Positions 1-6,068 of a stretch of DNA of 10,908 nucleotides are shown here, piece after piece. Positions within the stretch are counted from its first letter, which is position 1. Every line of letters begins with the position of its first letter. Both the position numbers and the translations under genes were made by a program. The notes under the pieces are model-generated. The model saw only the letters and a list, made by a program, of their open reading frames with translations, did not search any database and had not been told where the DNA came from. Source of the stretch: Patescibacteria group bacterium (GTDB taxonomy: Bacteria > Patescibacteriota > JABMPQ01 > JAHIRA01); assembly GCA_018818905.1 (NCBI GenBank), contig JAHIRA010000074.1, positions 1-10,908 of the forward strand, written 5' to 3'.

Positions 1-56
1 GGGAAGAGATAGTTGGGGAATTTGTTGTTATTGCGCTTAGCGTGTTTTTTGGCCAT
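1..56 (-). CDS. 5' end of a divergent gene of unknown function (partial)
   Basis: Read on the minus strand, an ATG at 56-54 opens a frame that stays open to the window edge. The 18 visible residues start MAKKHAKRNNNKFPNYLF, a very basic N-terminus with no recognisable family signature. The frame upstream of this ATG reaches an in-frame TAA with no ATG, GTG or TTG start between, so this start is fixed if the gene is real. The main support is a consensus promoter on the same strand (95-123) that would give a leader of about 30 bases. No Shine-Dalgarno sequence precedes the ATG; the leader is pyrimidine-rich instead. Too little is visible to suggest a function. A competing reading is the tail of a + strand gene ending at 62 (see rejected items). 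Confidence 0.55.
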   Translation of the reverse strand, partial: MAKKHAKRNNNKFPNYLF

Positions 57-94
57 AGATAAGGAGAAAGAGTTACTTATTTAGTAGTTTTCAC

Positions 95-123
95 ATTATA
101 GCACCAAATAGATAAGTTGTCAA
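95..123 (-). promoter_or_regulatory. Consensus extended -10 sigma-70 promoter for the divergent gene
   Basis: On the minus strand the -35 box TTGACA (123-118) is followed by exactly 17 bases and the -10 box TATAAT (100-95). Both hexamers match the consensus 6 of 6, and a TG lies one base upstream of the -10 box, giving an extended -10 element (TGcTATAAT). Transcription should begin near base 88 and run leftwards into the partial gene starting at 56. The -35 box lies inside a small dyad, GTTGTCAAC (116-124), which could be incidental. Confidence 0.8.
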
Positions 124-145
124 CAGGTATGTTTTAGGGAAACCC

Positions 146-174
146 TTGACAAATATTTTTTAATATGTTAGTGT
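146..174 (+). promoter_or_regulatory. Probable promoter of the glycosyltransferase gene
   Basis: TTGACA at 146-151 is a perfect -35 hexamer. After a 17-base spacer comes a weak -10 box, TAGTGT (169-174), preceded by TG in the extended -10 position (TGtTAGTGT). Transcription would start near 181, giving a leader of about 54 bases. The spacer holds the inverted repeat ATATT-N4-AATAT (153-166), almost centred between the two boxes. A second dyad, AGGGaaaCCCT (136-146), abuts the -35 box. Either could bind a regulator, but this is inference. The -35 boxes of the two divergent promoters are only 22 bases apart. Confidence 0.55.
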
Positions 175-179
175 GTGGG

Positions 180-214
180 GTCTCGCTATGAGACGTGTCA
201 GAGGAATCTGGCAC
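180..214 (+). promoter_or_regulatory. Two adjoining hairpins in the glycosyltransferase leader
   Basis: Hairpin 1 pairs GTCTC (180-184) with GAGAC (190-194) around a 5-base loop. Hairpin 2 starts at the very next base and pairs GTGTCAGA (195-202) with TCTGGCAC (207-214): eight pairs with one G-U, closed by a GGAA tetraloop of the GNRA class. The two helices have no base between them and could stack end to end. A weak T-rich stretch (AATTTTATT) follows. The pair could be a structured 5' leader, an attenuator, or an mRNA stabiliser. No named riboswitch class was recognised. Confidence 0.5.
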
Positions 215-234
215 AATTTTATTAAGAATTTCCC

Positions 235-1377
235 ATGAAAATTGCTTTCATTGGACAAAAAGGTATTCCGGCCGGTCAAGGTGGCGTTGAAAAACACGTC
301 GAGAAACTGGCTCAAAAATTACATGGCTTTGGTCATGAGGTTTTTGTCTACTCTAGAAAAGAGTACACCGGGACAGAGGCCAAGGAATTCCAGGGAATCA
401 AAATTGTAAATTTGCCAGCCATTCCAAGCAAAAACTTGGAGGCTATTTCACATACATTCTTGGCTACACTTGATGTTTTGAGGCAGGATTATGACATTGT
501 TCACTATCATGGAGTTGGTCCATCGACCTTATCATTTATTCCTAGATTGTTCAAAAGAAACACCAAGGTTGTGGCTACTTTCCATTGTCGTGATCAGTTT
601 CACCAGAAATGGGGATTTATGGCTAGAAAGTTTCTTAAGTTTGGTGAATACGCCATTTCTACCTTTCCTCACAAAACCATTACCGTCTCCAAGATTCTCA
701 AGAAATTCTGTCAGGAAAAATACAATCGTGAAGCGGCTCATATCCCCAACGGAGTTGATATTGTCAAAACCAACGCCACCGACTTGCTAGCCAACTTTGG
801 CCTAGAAAAAGATAACTACATTCTCACTGTTTCAAGACTTGTGAAACATAAAGGCATTCACTGTCTAATTGATGCCTACAAAAAAATTGAGACAGGCAAG
901 AAGCTCGTTATCGTTGGTGACAATAGCTACACTTCTGATTATGTCAAAGAACTCAAGGACTTGGCAAGAGATGATGACAGAATTATCTTCACTGGCCTGC
1001 AAACCGGCGAGTCTCTGGCTCAGCTTTTCACCAATGCCAGTCTCTATGTTCATCCTTCTGAAGCGGAAGGTTTGCCTATCACTATTCTTGAGGCTATGAA
1101 TTATGGTCTTCCTACTCTAGCTACTTCTATTCCAGAAAATATTGAGGCTTCCGGTGGTTTGATTCATTTTTTCAGAAAAGGTGACACCCTTGACCTGAGT
1201 TACAAGATGAAAATCTTACTCAACGATAAAGAGCTATCTGACTCCAAGACAGAAGTTGCTCAAAAGTATGTCGAAGAGACATACAATTGGGAAACCATTT
1301 CTCTTGATATTGAACAGCTTTATGAAGAGCTAATGATTCCTAGACCAGTCTTAATGGCCAAGAAAAAGCTAGTCTAA
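235..1377 (+). CDS. Family-4 glycosyltransferase (GT-B fold)
   Basis: Predicted cytoplasmic or membrane-associated sugar transferase that moves a sugar from a nucleotide-sugar donor to a growing glycan or lipid-linked acceptor. The 380-residue length suits the GT4 family. The N-terminal half opens with FIGQKGIPAGQGGVEKHVE (residues 5-23), the glycine-rich start seen in DUF1972-type transferases often annotated as rhamnosyltransferases. The C-terminal donor-binding half has PNGVD (171-175), the strand-start motif ILTVSRLVKHKG (196-207), and the EX7E motif with Glu278 and Glu286 inside SEAEGLPITILEAMNYG. No transmembrane helix is evident. The ATG start lacks a Shine-Dalgarno sequence. A terminator follows it, so it is probably a one-gene unit. 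The adjacent rhamnose operon makes a rhamnosyl donor plausible, but the sequence does not prove the donor. Confidence 0.9.
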   Translation: MKIAFIGQKGIPAGQGGVEKHVEKLAQKLHGFGHEVFVYSRKEYTGTEAKEFQGIKIVNLPAIPSKNLEAISHTFLATLDVLRQDYDIVHYHGVGPSTLSFIPRLFKRNTKVVATFHCRDQFHQKWGFMARKFLKFGEYAISTFPHKTITVSKILKKFCQEKYNREAAHIPNGVDIVKTNATDLLANFGLEKDNYILTVSRLVKHKGIHCLIDAYKKIETGKKLVIVGDNSYTSDYVKELKDLARDDDRIIFTGLQTGESLAQLFTNASLYVHPSEAEGLPITILEAMNYGLPTLATSIPENIEASGGLIHFFRKGDTLDLSYKMKILLNDKELSDSKTEVAQKYVEETYNWETISLDIEQLYEELMIPRPVLMAKKKLV

Positions 1378-1390
1378 ACAAGAATTTTCC

Positions 1391-1419
1391 TGGGGGTCAA
1401 AAACTAAAGTTGACCTCCA
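1391..1419 (+). other. Stem-loop after the glycosyltransferase gene
   Basis: Bases 1391-1400 pair with 1410-1419 to form a ten-pair stem with one G-U pair and a nine-base loop (AAACTAAAG). No T-tract follows, so it is not an intrinsic terminator by itself. It lies only 13 bases after the stop codon and just before a genuine terminator, so it may protect the mRNA 3' end or take part in an alternative fold with the terminator hairpin. Confidence 0.6.
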
Positions 1420-1426
1420 ATAAAAG

Positions 1427-1461
1427 CAGACGAACCGCGGACTATGGATCGTCTGTTTTTT
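1427..1461 (+). terminator. Intrinsic (Rho-independent) terminator
   Basis: CAGACGA (1427-1433) pairs perfectly with TCGTCTG (1449-1455), and six T residues follow (1456-1461). Two further C-G pairs can form inside the loop beyond an A-A mismatch. It ends the glycosyltransferase transcript and separates it from the rhamnose operon. Because no convincing promoter is visible between it and the next gene at 1506, it may be a partial terminator that sets how much transcription continues into the operon. Confidence 0.8.
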
Positions 1462-1491
1462 GTTGCCAGAATGTGAGTGCTTGGGGTTTAC

Positions 1492-1498
1492 GAGGAGG
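1492..1498 (+). promoter_or_regulatory. Strong ribosome binding site that fixes the RmlC-like start
   Basis: GAGGAGG lies seven bases upstream of the ATG at 1506. It is one of only two strong Shine-Dalgarno sequences in the window, and it decides against the longer frame that would begin at a TTG at 1410. Confidence 0.85.
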
Positions 1499-1505
1499 CT
1501 TGAGT

Positions 1506-2069
1506 ATGATTAAATTAGAGTATCAACTGAATTATTTCAAACGGCAAGGCACCGTTTATTTTGCCGACATAAAATCAAATCAAATGATTGATGGTGTTAA
1601 AATTAAGGAACTAAAAGTTTGGCCAGACGTTCCCGATACCCCGGAAGAAGAAACCCACAAGCCAGGCTTTCTCATGGAGGTTTTGAGATCAGACGAAGGT
1701 CTTATGGAAAAGTATGGCCAAACCACTTTCACTGTCGCTTACAAAGACACTATCAAGGCTTTCCACTGGCACAAAAAACAAGATGATCTCTGGTTCATGC
1801 CGACTGGCAAAGCAGTGATTGTCCTTCATGATCTTCGTGAAGAGTCACCCACCAAAGGCGAGACCCAAGAAATTATTGCTGGGGTCGACAACTACAAGCT
1901 TGTGGTCATTCCCAAAGGGGTTGCTCATGGCTACAAAGTTCTGAGTGATGAACCGGTTTTGCTTTTTTATCACACTACTGAACCCTATAATGCTGATAAT
2001 CCAGATGAAGAAAGAGTTCCCTATAATGACTCCAAGATTGGCTATGACTGGAGCAGAGTAGTCGAATAG
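1506..2069 (+). CDS. rmlC: dTDP-4-dehydrorhamnose 3,5-epimerase-like cupin (RmlC family, divergent)
   Basis: Predicted third step of dTDP-L-rhamnose synthesis: epimerisation at C3 and C5 of dTDP-4-keto-6-deoxyglucose. The protein has 187 residues, the usual RmlC size, and a cupin-type pattern: a histidine-bearing strand FHWHKKQDDLW (86-96), LREESPTKGET (110-120), IPKGVAHGYKVLSD (135-148), HTTEPY (156-161) and NDSKIGYDW (174-182). His87 and Asp175 align by eye with the catalytic His-Asp pair of RmlC, and Tyr161 with its conserved Tyr. Two positions differ from canonical enzymes: the Arg of the RGLH motif is Lys84, and the Lys after the QG pair is replaced by Asp94. A stretch with PDTPEEETHKP (43-53) also replaces the usual 'DeRG' segment. 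ATG at 1506 is preferred because of its ribosome site; the upstream TTG extension would translate through the terminator. It heads the operon. The family is secure, but the exact reaction is less so. Confidence 0.78.
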   Translation: MIKLEYQLNYFKRQGTVYFADIKSNQMIDGVKIKELKVWPDVPDTPEEETHKPGFLMEVLRSDEGLMEKYGQTTFTVAYKDTIKAFHWHKKQDDLWFMPTGKAVIVLHDLREESPTKGETQEIIAGVDNYKLVVIPKGVAHGYKVLSDEPVLLFYHTTEPYNADNPDEERVPYNDSKIGYDWSRVVE

Positions 2070-2095
2070 TTAAAGCAAAACATTTAGACAAAAAA

Positions 2096-2524
2096 ATGAA
2101 CGATTGTATTTTCTGTAAAATTATTGAAGACAAATTACCCGCGTATAAAGTTTATGAAGACGAGAAATTTATGGCTTTTCTGGATATTGCTCCAGTAAAC
2201 CCTGGGCACACTTTTGTTGTACCAAAAAAGCATTTCGTATCGCTCTCAGATGTTCCCAAAGAGTATACGGCCGATTTTATGACAGTCGTTAAGAAAGTTG
2301 GAGACGCTGTCATGGAGGCAGTCGGAGTTGAAGGTTTCAATCTGGGGATGAATAATGGTGGTGTTGCCGGCCAGATTGTTCCCCATGTTCATATGCATAT
2401 CATGCCGAGGGTTGAAAGTGATGGTCTCAAGCTCTGGCCTTCAAAGAAATACTCACCAGGAGAAGACAAGCAAGTAGCTCAAAAGATACGGCAAGCGTTA
2501 GGACAAGACCATGAAGAGAATTAA
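2096..2524 (+). CDS. HIT-family (HinT-like) nucleotide hydrolase
   Basis: A small cytoplasmic histidine-triad protein of 142 residues, a normal HIT length. HIT enzymes hydrolyse or transfer nucleoside monophosphates bound to amines, phosphates or sugars. The signature H-x-H-x-H is seen as PHVHMHIMPR, with His97, His99 and His101; His99 would be the nucleotidylated residue. The N-terminus carries CIFC (Cys4, Cys7), the zinc-ligand pair common in bacterial HIT proteins, then DIAPVNPGHTFVVPKKH (30-46), also typical. It begins 26 bases after the RmlC-like gene with no Shine-Dalgarno sequence, and its last 14 bases overlap the Nudix gene in another frame. Its place between rhamnose genes suggests a role in nucleotide turnover alongside sugar activation. 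The HIT family also includes GalT-like transferases, but this length and motif favour the hydrolase branch. Confidence 0.9.
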   Translation: MNDCIFCKIIEDKLPAYKVYEDEKFMAFLDIAPVNPGHTFVVPKKHFVSLSDVPKEYTADFMTVVKKVGDAVMEAVGVEGFNLGMNNGGVAGQIVPHVHMHIMPRVESDGLKLWPSKKYSPGEDKQVAQKIRQALGQDHEEN

Positions 2525-3062
2525 ACAACTCAAGAGTGAAATTATCCACAATGACCCTTATTGCAGAATAAGAAAAGATTTGGTTGAGTATCCAAGTGGT
2601 TTTCAGTCAGATTATCATGTAATAGATAGAAACAATTTTGTAGCCATTATTCCTATTACTGAAAATAACGAAATCTACTTGGTGAAGCAGTTTCGCTATC
2701 CTGTCAGTTCATTTTCACTTGAGTTTCCCATGGGAGCAATAGAAAAAGATGAACGCAAAGAAGAAGCTGCCGCTAGAGAGCTCAGAGAAGAAACAGGGAT
2801 TGTGGCTGGCAAAATTGATTTTTTGGGCGCTATTAGCCCAGCTCATGGAGCTTTGAGTAATACAGCCTATTGTTATGTTGCTACCGAAATCAAAGAGATA
2901 AACGATCCTGAGCCGGACGAATCAGAATGTCTAGAATTGCACAAAATTGAATTGGACAAATTTGATGAATTGATCGTAAGCAAAGAAATTTTTGACGGCC
3001 CCACAATTTTTGCCAAGTATTTATTGGATATGTATCACAAAAAAGCTAACAATATATCATGA
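2511..3062 (+). CDS. Nudix hydrolase, ADP-ribose/nucleotide-sugar pyrophosphatase type
   Basis: Predicted metal-dependent hydrolase that splits nucleoside diphosphates linked to another group, such as ADP-ribose or nucleotide sugars. The full Nudix box G-x5-E-x7-REUxEExGU is present from Gly75 to Ile97, with Glu81, Arg89-Glu90 and Glu93-Glu94 as metal ligands or catalytic residues. Just before it, VKQFRYPVSSFSLEFPMG (58-75) resembles the substrate-loop region of the ADP-ribose pyrophosphatase group, and 183 residues is typical there. It overlaps the HIT gene by 14 bases and RmlB by ATGA, so translation of all three is probably coupled. An AGGA lies about eight bases before the start. The substrate cannot be read from sequence; sugar nucleotides made in this locus are reasonable candidates. 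Confidence 0.88.
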   Translation: MKRIKQLKSEIIHNDPYCRIRKDLVEYPSGFQSDYHVIDRNNFVAIIPITENNEIYLVKQFRYPVSSFSLEFPMGAIEKDERKEEAAARELREETGIVAGKIDFLGAISPAHGALSNTAYCYVATEIKEINDPEPDESECLELHKIELDKFDELIVSKEIFDGPTIFAKYLLDMYHKKANNIS

Positions 3063-4072
3063 AGGTTTTGATTACAGGTGGTCTTGGTTTCATCGGTAGC
3101 AATTTTATCAGGCACATGATAAACAAGTATCCTGAATACGATTTGATCAATTTTGATAAAATGACCTACGCTGGTAATCCCGAGAATCTAAAAGACATCG
3201 AGGATAATAAGCGCTACAATTTTGTCAAAGGCGATATTGCCGATAGTGCCTTGATAGAAAAGACTATTCAAGACTTCAAGATTGAAGCTATTATAAACTT
3301 TGCGGCTGAAACTCACGTTGATCGATCCATAGAGAATCCAGGTGAATTCATTAATACTGATGTTTATGGTACTCATGTTCTTCTTGAGGCGGTCAAAAAA
3401 TTTAAGATCAGTAAATTTCTCCAGATCAGTACCGACGAGGTTTATGGCGATATTGAACCAGGTCATTTTTCTAAGGAAGGTGACACTCTAAGGCCCTCCA
3501 GCCCCTATTCTGCTTCAAAGGCTGGTGGAGATCTGCAGGTTATGGCTTTCAGAAGAACTTACGATCTGCCGGTTCTGATTACGCGCTGTACTAATAATTA
3601 TGGTCCTTATCAGTACCCAGAAAAAATTCTTCCTCTTTTTATCACCAATATTATTGAGGATAAAAAAGTCCCTGTTTATGGTCAAGGTGACCAGATTCGT
3701 GATTGGATTCACGTCGATGATCATTGCCAGGCTGTTGACCTGGTTTTCCATAAGGGGCAAATTGGCGAGGTTTATAACGTTGGCGCCAATCAAGATCCGG
3801 AAGTAAGCAATCTAGAGCTCACCAAGATGACCTTAGATCACCTTGGAAAAGGTGAAGAGATGATAGAATATGTCAAAGATAGACTTGGTCATGATGTCAG
3901 GTATGCAGTTGACTGCAGTAAAATCAAGGAATTGGGCTGGAAAAAAGAAATAAACCTAGAAGAAGGACTAGAGTCAACTATAAAGTGGTATCAAAGTAAT
4001 AAAGACTGGTGGAAGAAGTTAAAAAGTGGCGAGTATTTGGCTTATTACAAAAGACAGTATAGTGACAGATAA
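3059..4072 (+). CDS. rmlB: dTDP-glucose 4,6-dehydratase
   Basis: Second step of dTDP-rhamnose synthesis: NAD-dependent conversion of dTDP-glucose to dTDP-4-keto-6-deoxyglucose in the cytoplasm. It is an extended short-chain dehydrogenase of 337 residues, close to the family norm. The Rossmann motif GGLGFIG has Gly7, Gly10 and Gly13. The hallmark Thr125-Asp126-Glu127 within STDEVYG provides the dehydration acid/base pair, and Tyr150 and Lys154 form the YxxxK pair in SPYSASKAGGD. RCTNNYGPYQYPEKILPL (176-193) and GQGDQIRDWIHVDDH (208-222) are strong RmlB signatures that set it apart from GalE-type relatives. Its ATG overlaps the Nudix stop codon. A stem-loop spans its own stop codon. Confidence 0.96.
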   Translation: MKVLITGGLGFIGSNFIRHMINKYPEYDLINFDKMTYAGNPENLKDIEDNKRYNFVKGDIADSALIEKTIQDFKIEAIINFAAETHVDRSIENPGEFINTDVYGTHVLLEAVKKFKISKFLQISTDEVYGDIEPGHFSKEGDTLRPSSPYSASKAGGDLQVMAFRRTYDLPVLITRCTNNYGPYQYPEKILPLFITNIIEDKKVPVYGQGDQIRDWIHVDDHCQAVDLVFHKGQIGEVYNVGANQDPEVSNLELTKMTLDHLGKGEEMIEYVKDRLGHDVRYAVDCSKIKELGWKKEINLEEGLESTIKWYQSNKDWWKKLKSGEYLAYYKRQYSDR

Positions 4073-4080
4073 TTGTCACT
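4061..4080 (+). other. Stem-loop spanning the rmlB stop codon
   Basis: AGTGACA (4061-4067) pairs perfectly with TGTCACT (4074-4080) around GATAAT, and a G-U pair can shorten the loop to four bases. The TAA stop of rmlB (4070-4072) lies in the loop. No T-tract follows, so it is not a terminator. A role in transcript processing, stability, or lowering rmlD translation relative to rmlB is possible. Confidence 0.6.
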
Positions 4081-4099
4081 CATAATCACTTGAAATCAT

Positions 4100-4978
4100 A
4101 TGGTAGAAAAGAAAGAAAAAATCAAGCTAGTCATCACCGGCGCTAAGGGTATGCTTGGCTATGACCTCAGAAGAGTTTTTGGCGCAGACAAAAACTATAA
4201 AATTTTTGCCTTCGATAAAGACACTTTAGATGTGGCCAATCTTCAGCAGGTTAAGCAGAAAATAGAAGACATTAAACCCGATATTATTATTAACGCTGCC
4301 GCCTTTACTGCCGTCGATGATTGTGAGAAGAAAAAGTATCACAAGAAATGCCTGGAAATAAATGGTAAAGGCCCGGGAAATCTGGCCAAGATGGCTAAAA
4401 AGACAGGGGCGGTTCTAGTTCATGTTAGCACCGATTATGTTTTTGATGGAAATAATCAAAAGGGCTATTCAGAAAGGGCCAGGCTCAAGCCGGTTAGCAG
4501 ATATGGTAAATCAAAAGCTAAGGGCGAAATAGAGCTTAAAAAGAATTGCAATAAGTTCTTCATTGTTCGTACTTCTTGGCTTTATGGTAAAAATGGTGAC
4601 AATTTTGTCAAAACTATTACTGGCTATGCTAAGAAAATGCCTGAACTAAAAGTGGTCAATGACCAAAGAGGCAAACCTACCTGGACCTATGATCTAGCTT
4701 TGCATCTCAAGAAACTGGTAGAAAGTAGGAAGCCATTTGGTGTCTATCATTTTGCCAATGAAGGGGAAACGACCTGGTATGATTTTACCAAAGAAATCCT
4801 TAGGCAGCAGAAAATTAAAACTTCGGTCAAGCCTTGTGCAACAGAAGAATTTCCTCGTCCTGCCAAACGTCCTCAAAACTCAAGCCTTCTTAATACCAAA
4901 TTTACTAGAATGCAACATTGGAAAAAGGCTCTGAGCCAATATTTAATAGACGTCAAGCCCAAGAAGAAAAAGGCTTGA
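4100..4978 (+). CDS. rmlD: dTDP-4-dehydrorhamnose reductase
   Basis: Last step of dTDP-L-rhamnose synthesis: NAD(P)H-dependent reduction of dTDP-4-keto-rhamnose. The length of 292 residues is typical. The nucleotide-binding loop TGAKGMLG has Gly14, Gly17 and Gly20. NAAAFTAVDDCEKK (65-78), VSTDYVFDG (109-117, with the Ser-Thr-Asp triad at 110-112), YGKSKAKGE with Tyr135 and Lys139, and RTSWLYG (157-163) are RmlD signatures. The C-terminus ends in a lysine-rich tail (KPKKKKA), somewhat unusual but harmless to the fold. It follows rmlB by 27 bases that carry no Shine-Dalgarno sequence, and it precedes rmlA by 16 bases. It belongs to the same transcription unit. Confidence 0.95.
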   Translation: MVEKKEKIKLVITGAKGMLGYDLRRVFGADKNYKIFAFDKDTLDVANLQQVKQKIEDIKPDIIINAAAFTAVDDCEKKKYHKKCLEINGKGPGNLAKMAKKTGAVLVHVSTDYVFDGNNQKGYSERARLKPVSRYGKSKAKGEIELKKNCNKFFIVRTSWLYGKNGDNFVKTITGYAKKMPELKVVNDQRGKPTWTYDLALHLKKLVESRKPFGVYHFANEGETTWYDFTKEILRQQKIKTSVKPCATEEFPRPAKRPQNSSLLNTKFTRMQHWKKALSQYLIDVKPKKKKA

Positions 4979-4994
4979 GTAAAAAAGAAAACAA

Positions 4995-6068
4995 ATGAAA
5001 GGTTTAATAGCTGCCGGTGGGCACGGTTCTAGGCTGAGACCCATCACTTTTACTCTCAACAAGCATCTCATTCCCTTGGCCAATCGGCCGATGATTTTTC
5101 ATGCTCTTGATAAGATGGCTGAAGCCGGTATCAAAGAAGTTGGTATCAATATCAACCCTGGCGACAAGTCTATTGAAGCCGCTTGTGGAGATGGAAAGAA
5201 ATGGAAGATGAAAATCACATATCTAGAGCAAAAAGGTGGAGCCCTGGGGCTAGCTCACATTGTCAAGAACGCGGAGAAGTTTATCAAGAAAGATGACTTT
5301 GTTTTTTATCTTGGGGACAACATTATTCTGGGTGGTATCAAAAGGTTTATTAGTAAGTTTGAAAAAGAAAAACTTGACTGTCTTCTGGCTCTGTCTCGAG
5401 TTCCTGATCCAGAAAGATTTGGTGTTCCAGAAATAGATGATAATGGCCGAATTATTAGAGTTGTTGAGAAGCCCTCAAATCCCAAGAGCCCTTTTGCCGT
5501 CACAGGTATTTACGTCTATGACAACAAGATTTTTGAAGCCGTCAAAAATCTTAAACCAAGTCCTAGGGGAGAGTTAGAAATTTCTGACGCTCATCAATAT
5601 CTTATTGACCATGGGTATAAGGTTGGTTACGAAGAAATAACCGGATGGTGGAAAGACACAGGTAAGCCCGGTGACCTTCTGGAAGGAAATCAGCTCCTTC
5701 TTAGTGATATTCAAAGAGATCTTGACGGTGTTACTTCTGATCCATATGTTCAGATTCAGGGCAAAGTGAATATTGGCAAGAATTCCAAAATTCTCGGACG
5801 ATCTTATATAAGAGGGCCGGTGACTATTGGGGAAGGGGTTATTATCAGAGACAGCTACGTGGGGCCCTTTACCTCAATTGGTAACAAAACCGAGATTTCC
5901 GGTGCCGAAGTTGAACATTCTATTATTCTTGATGAGGCTGATATTACCTGCAAGAAGAGAATTGTGGATAGTATTGTGGGGCTCAATGCCACTGTATCTG
6001 ATGCTCATGCAACCCTACCATCCGGTAACAGGCTCATTATTGGTGAAAACTCTATCGTTGAGCTTTAA
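4995..6068 (+). CDS. rmlA: Glucose-1-phosphate thymidylyltransferase, long form
   Basis: First step of the rhamnose pathway: dTTP plus glucose-1-phosphate gives dTDP-glucose and pyrophosphate. Its 357 residues mark it as the long form, with a C-terminal left-handed beta-helix domain, not the ~290-residue short RmlA. The nucleotidyltransferase domain (about 1-240) has the binding loop AAGGHGSRLRP (6-16), Lys23 in NKHLIPLANRP, Asp108 in YLGDN, VEKP (157-160) and GWWKDTGKPGD (217-227). From about residue 255 hexapeptide-like turns appear (VNIGKNSKILGRS, VTIGEGVIIRDS, TSIGNKTEI). The loop reads GGHGS where GGxGT is commoner. It ends the rhamnose operon; a probable promoter for the next gene follows. 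A related uridylyltransferase or an antibiotic-pathway StrD-like role is possible, but the complete rml set nearby supports dTDP-glucose. Confidence 0.92.
   Translation: MKGLIAAGGHGSRLRPITFTLNKHLIPLANRPMIFHALDKMAEAGIKEVGININPGDKSIEAACGDGKKWKMKITYLEQKGGALGLAHIVKNAEKFIKKDDFVFYLGDNIILGGIKRFISKFEKEKLDCLLALSRVPDPERFGVPEIDDNGRIIRVVEKPSNPKSPFAVTGIYVYDNKIFEAVKNLKPSPRGELEISDAHQYLIDHGYKVGYEEITGWWKDTGKPGDLLEGNQLLLSDIQRDLDGVTSDPYVQIQGKVNIGKNSKILGRSYIRGPVTIGEGVIIRDSYVGPFTSIGNKTEISGAEVEHSIILDEADITCKKRIVDSIVGLNATVSDAHATLPSGNRLIIGENSIVEL

Noticed and set aside
3..62. A + strand frame open from the left edge to a TAA at 60-62, ending with a hydrophobic stretch (VVIALSVFFG), possible tail of an upstream gene.
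   Set aside because: A consensus promoter on the opposite strand, at a sensible distance from a minus-strand ATG at 56, explains the region better. With only 19 residues the + strand reading has no independent support, but the window edge prevents certainty.
1412..1498. CCTCC in the first hairpin (1414-1418) could pair with the GGAGG ribosome site at 1494-1498, suggesting a translation switch.
   Set aside because: Only five pairs are possible, flanked by mismatches, and any CCTCC pairs with a Shine-Dalgarno sequence. Not strong enough to call.
1410..1505. N-terminal extension of the RmlC-like protein from a TTG at 1410.
   Set aside because: The extension would run through the hairpin and terminator, has no Shine-Dalgarno sequence and no RmlC similarity. 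The ATG at 1506 has GAGGAGG seven bases upstream.
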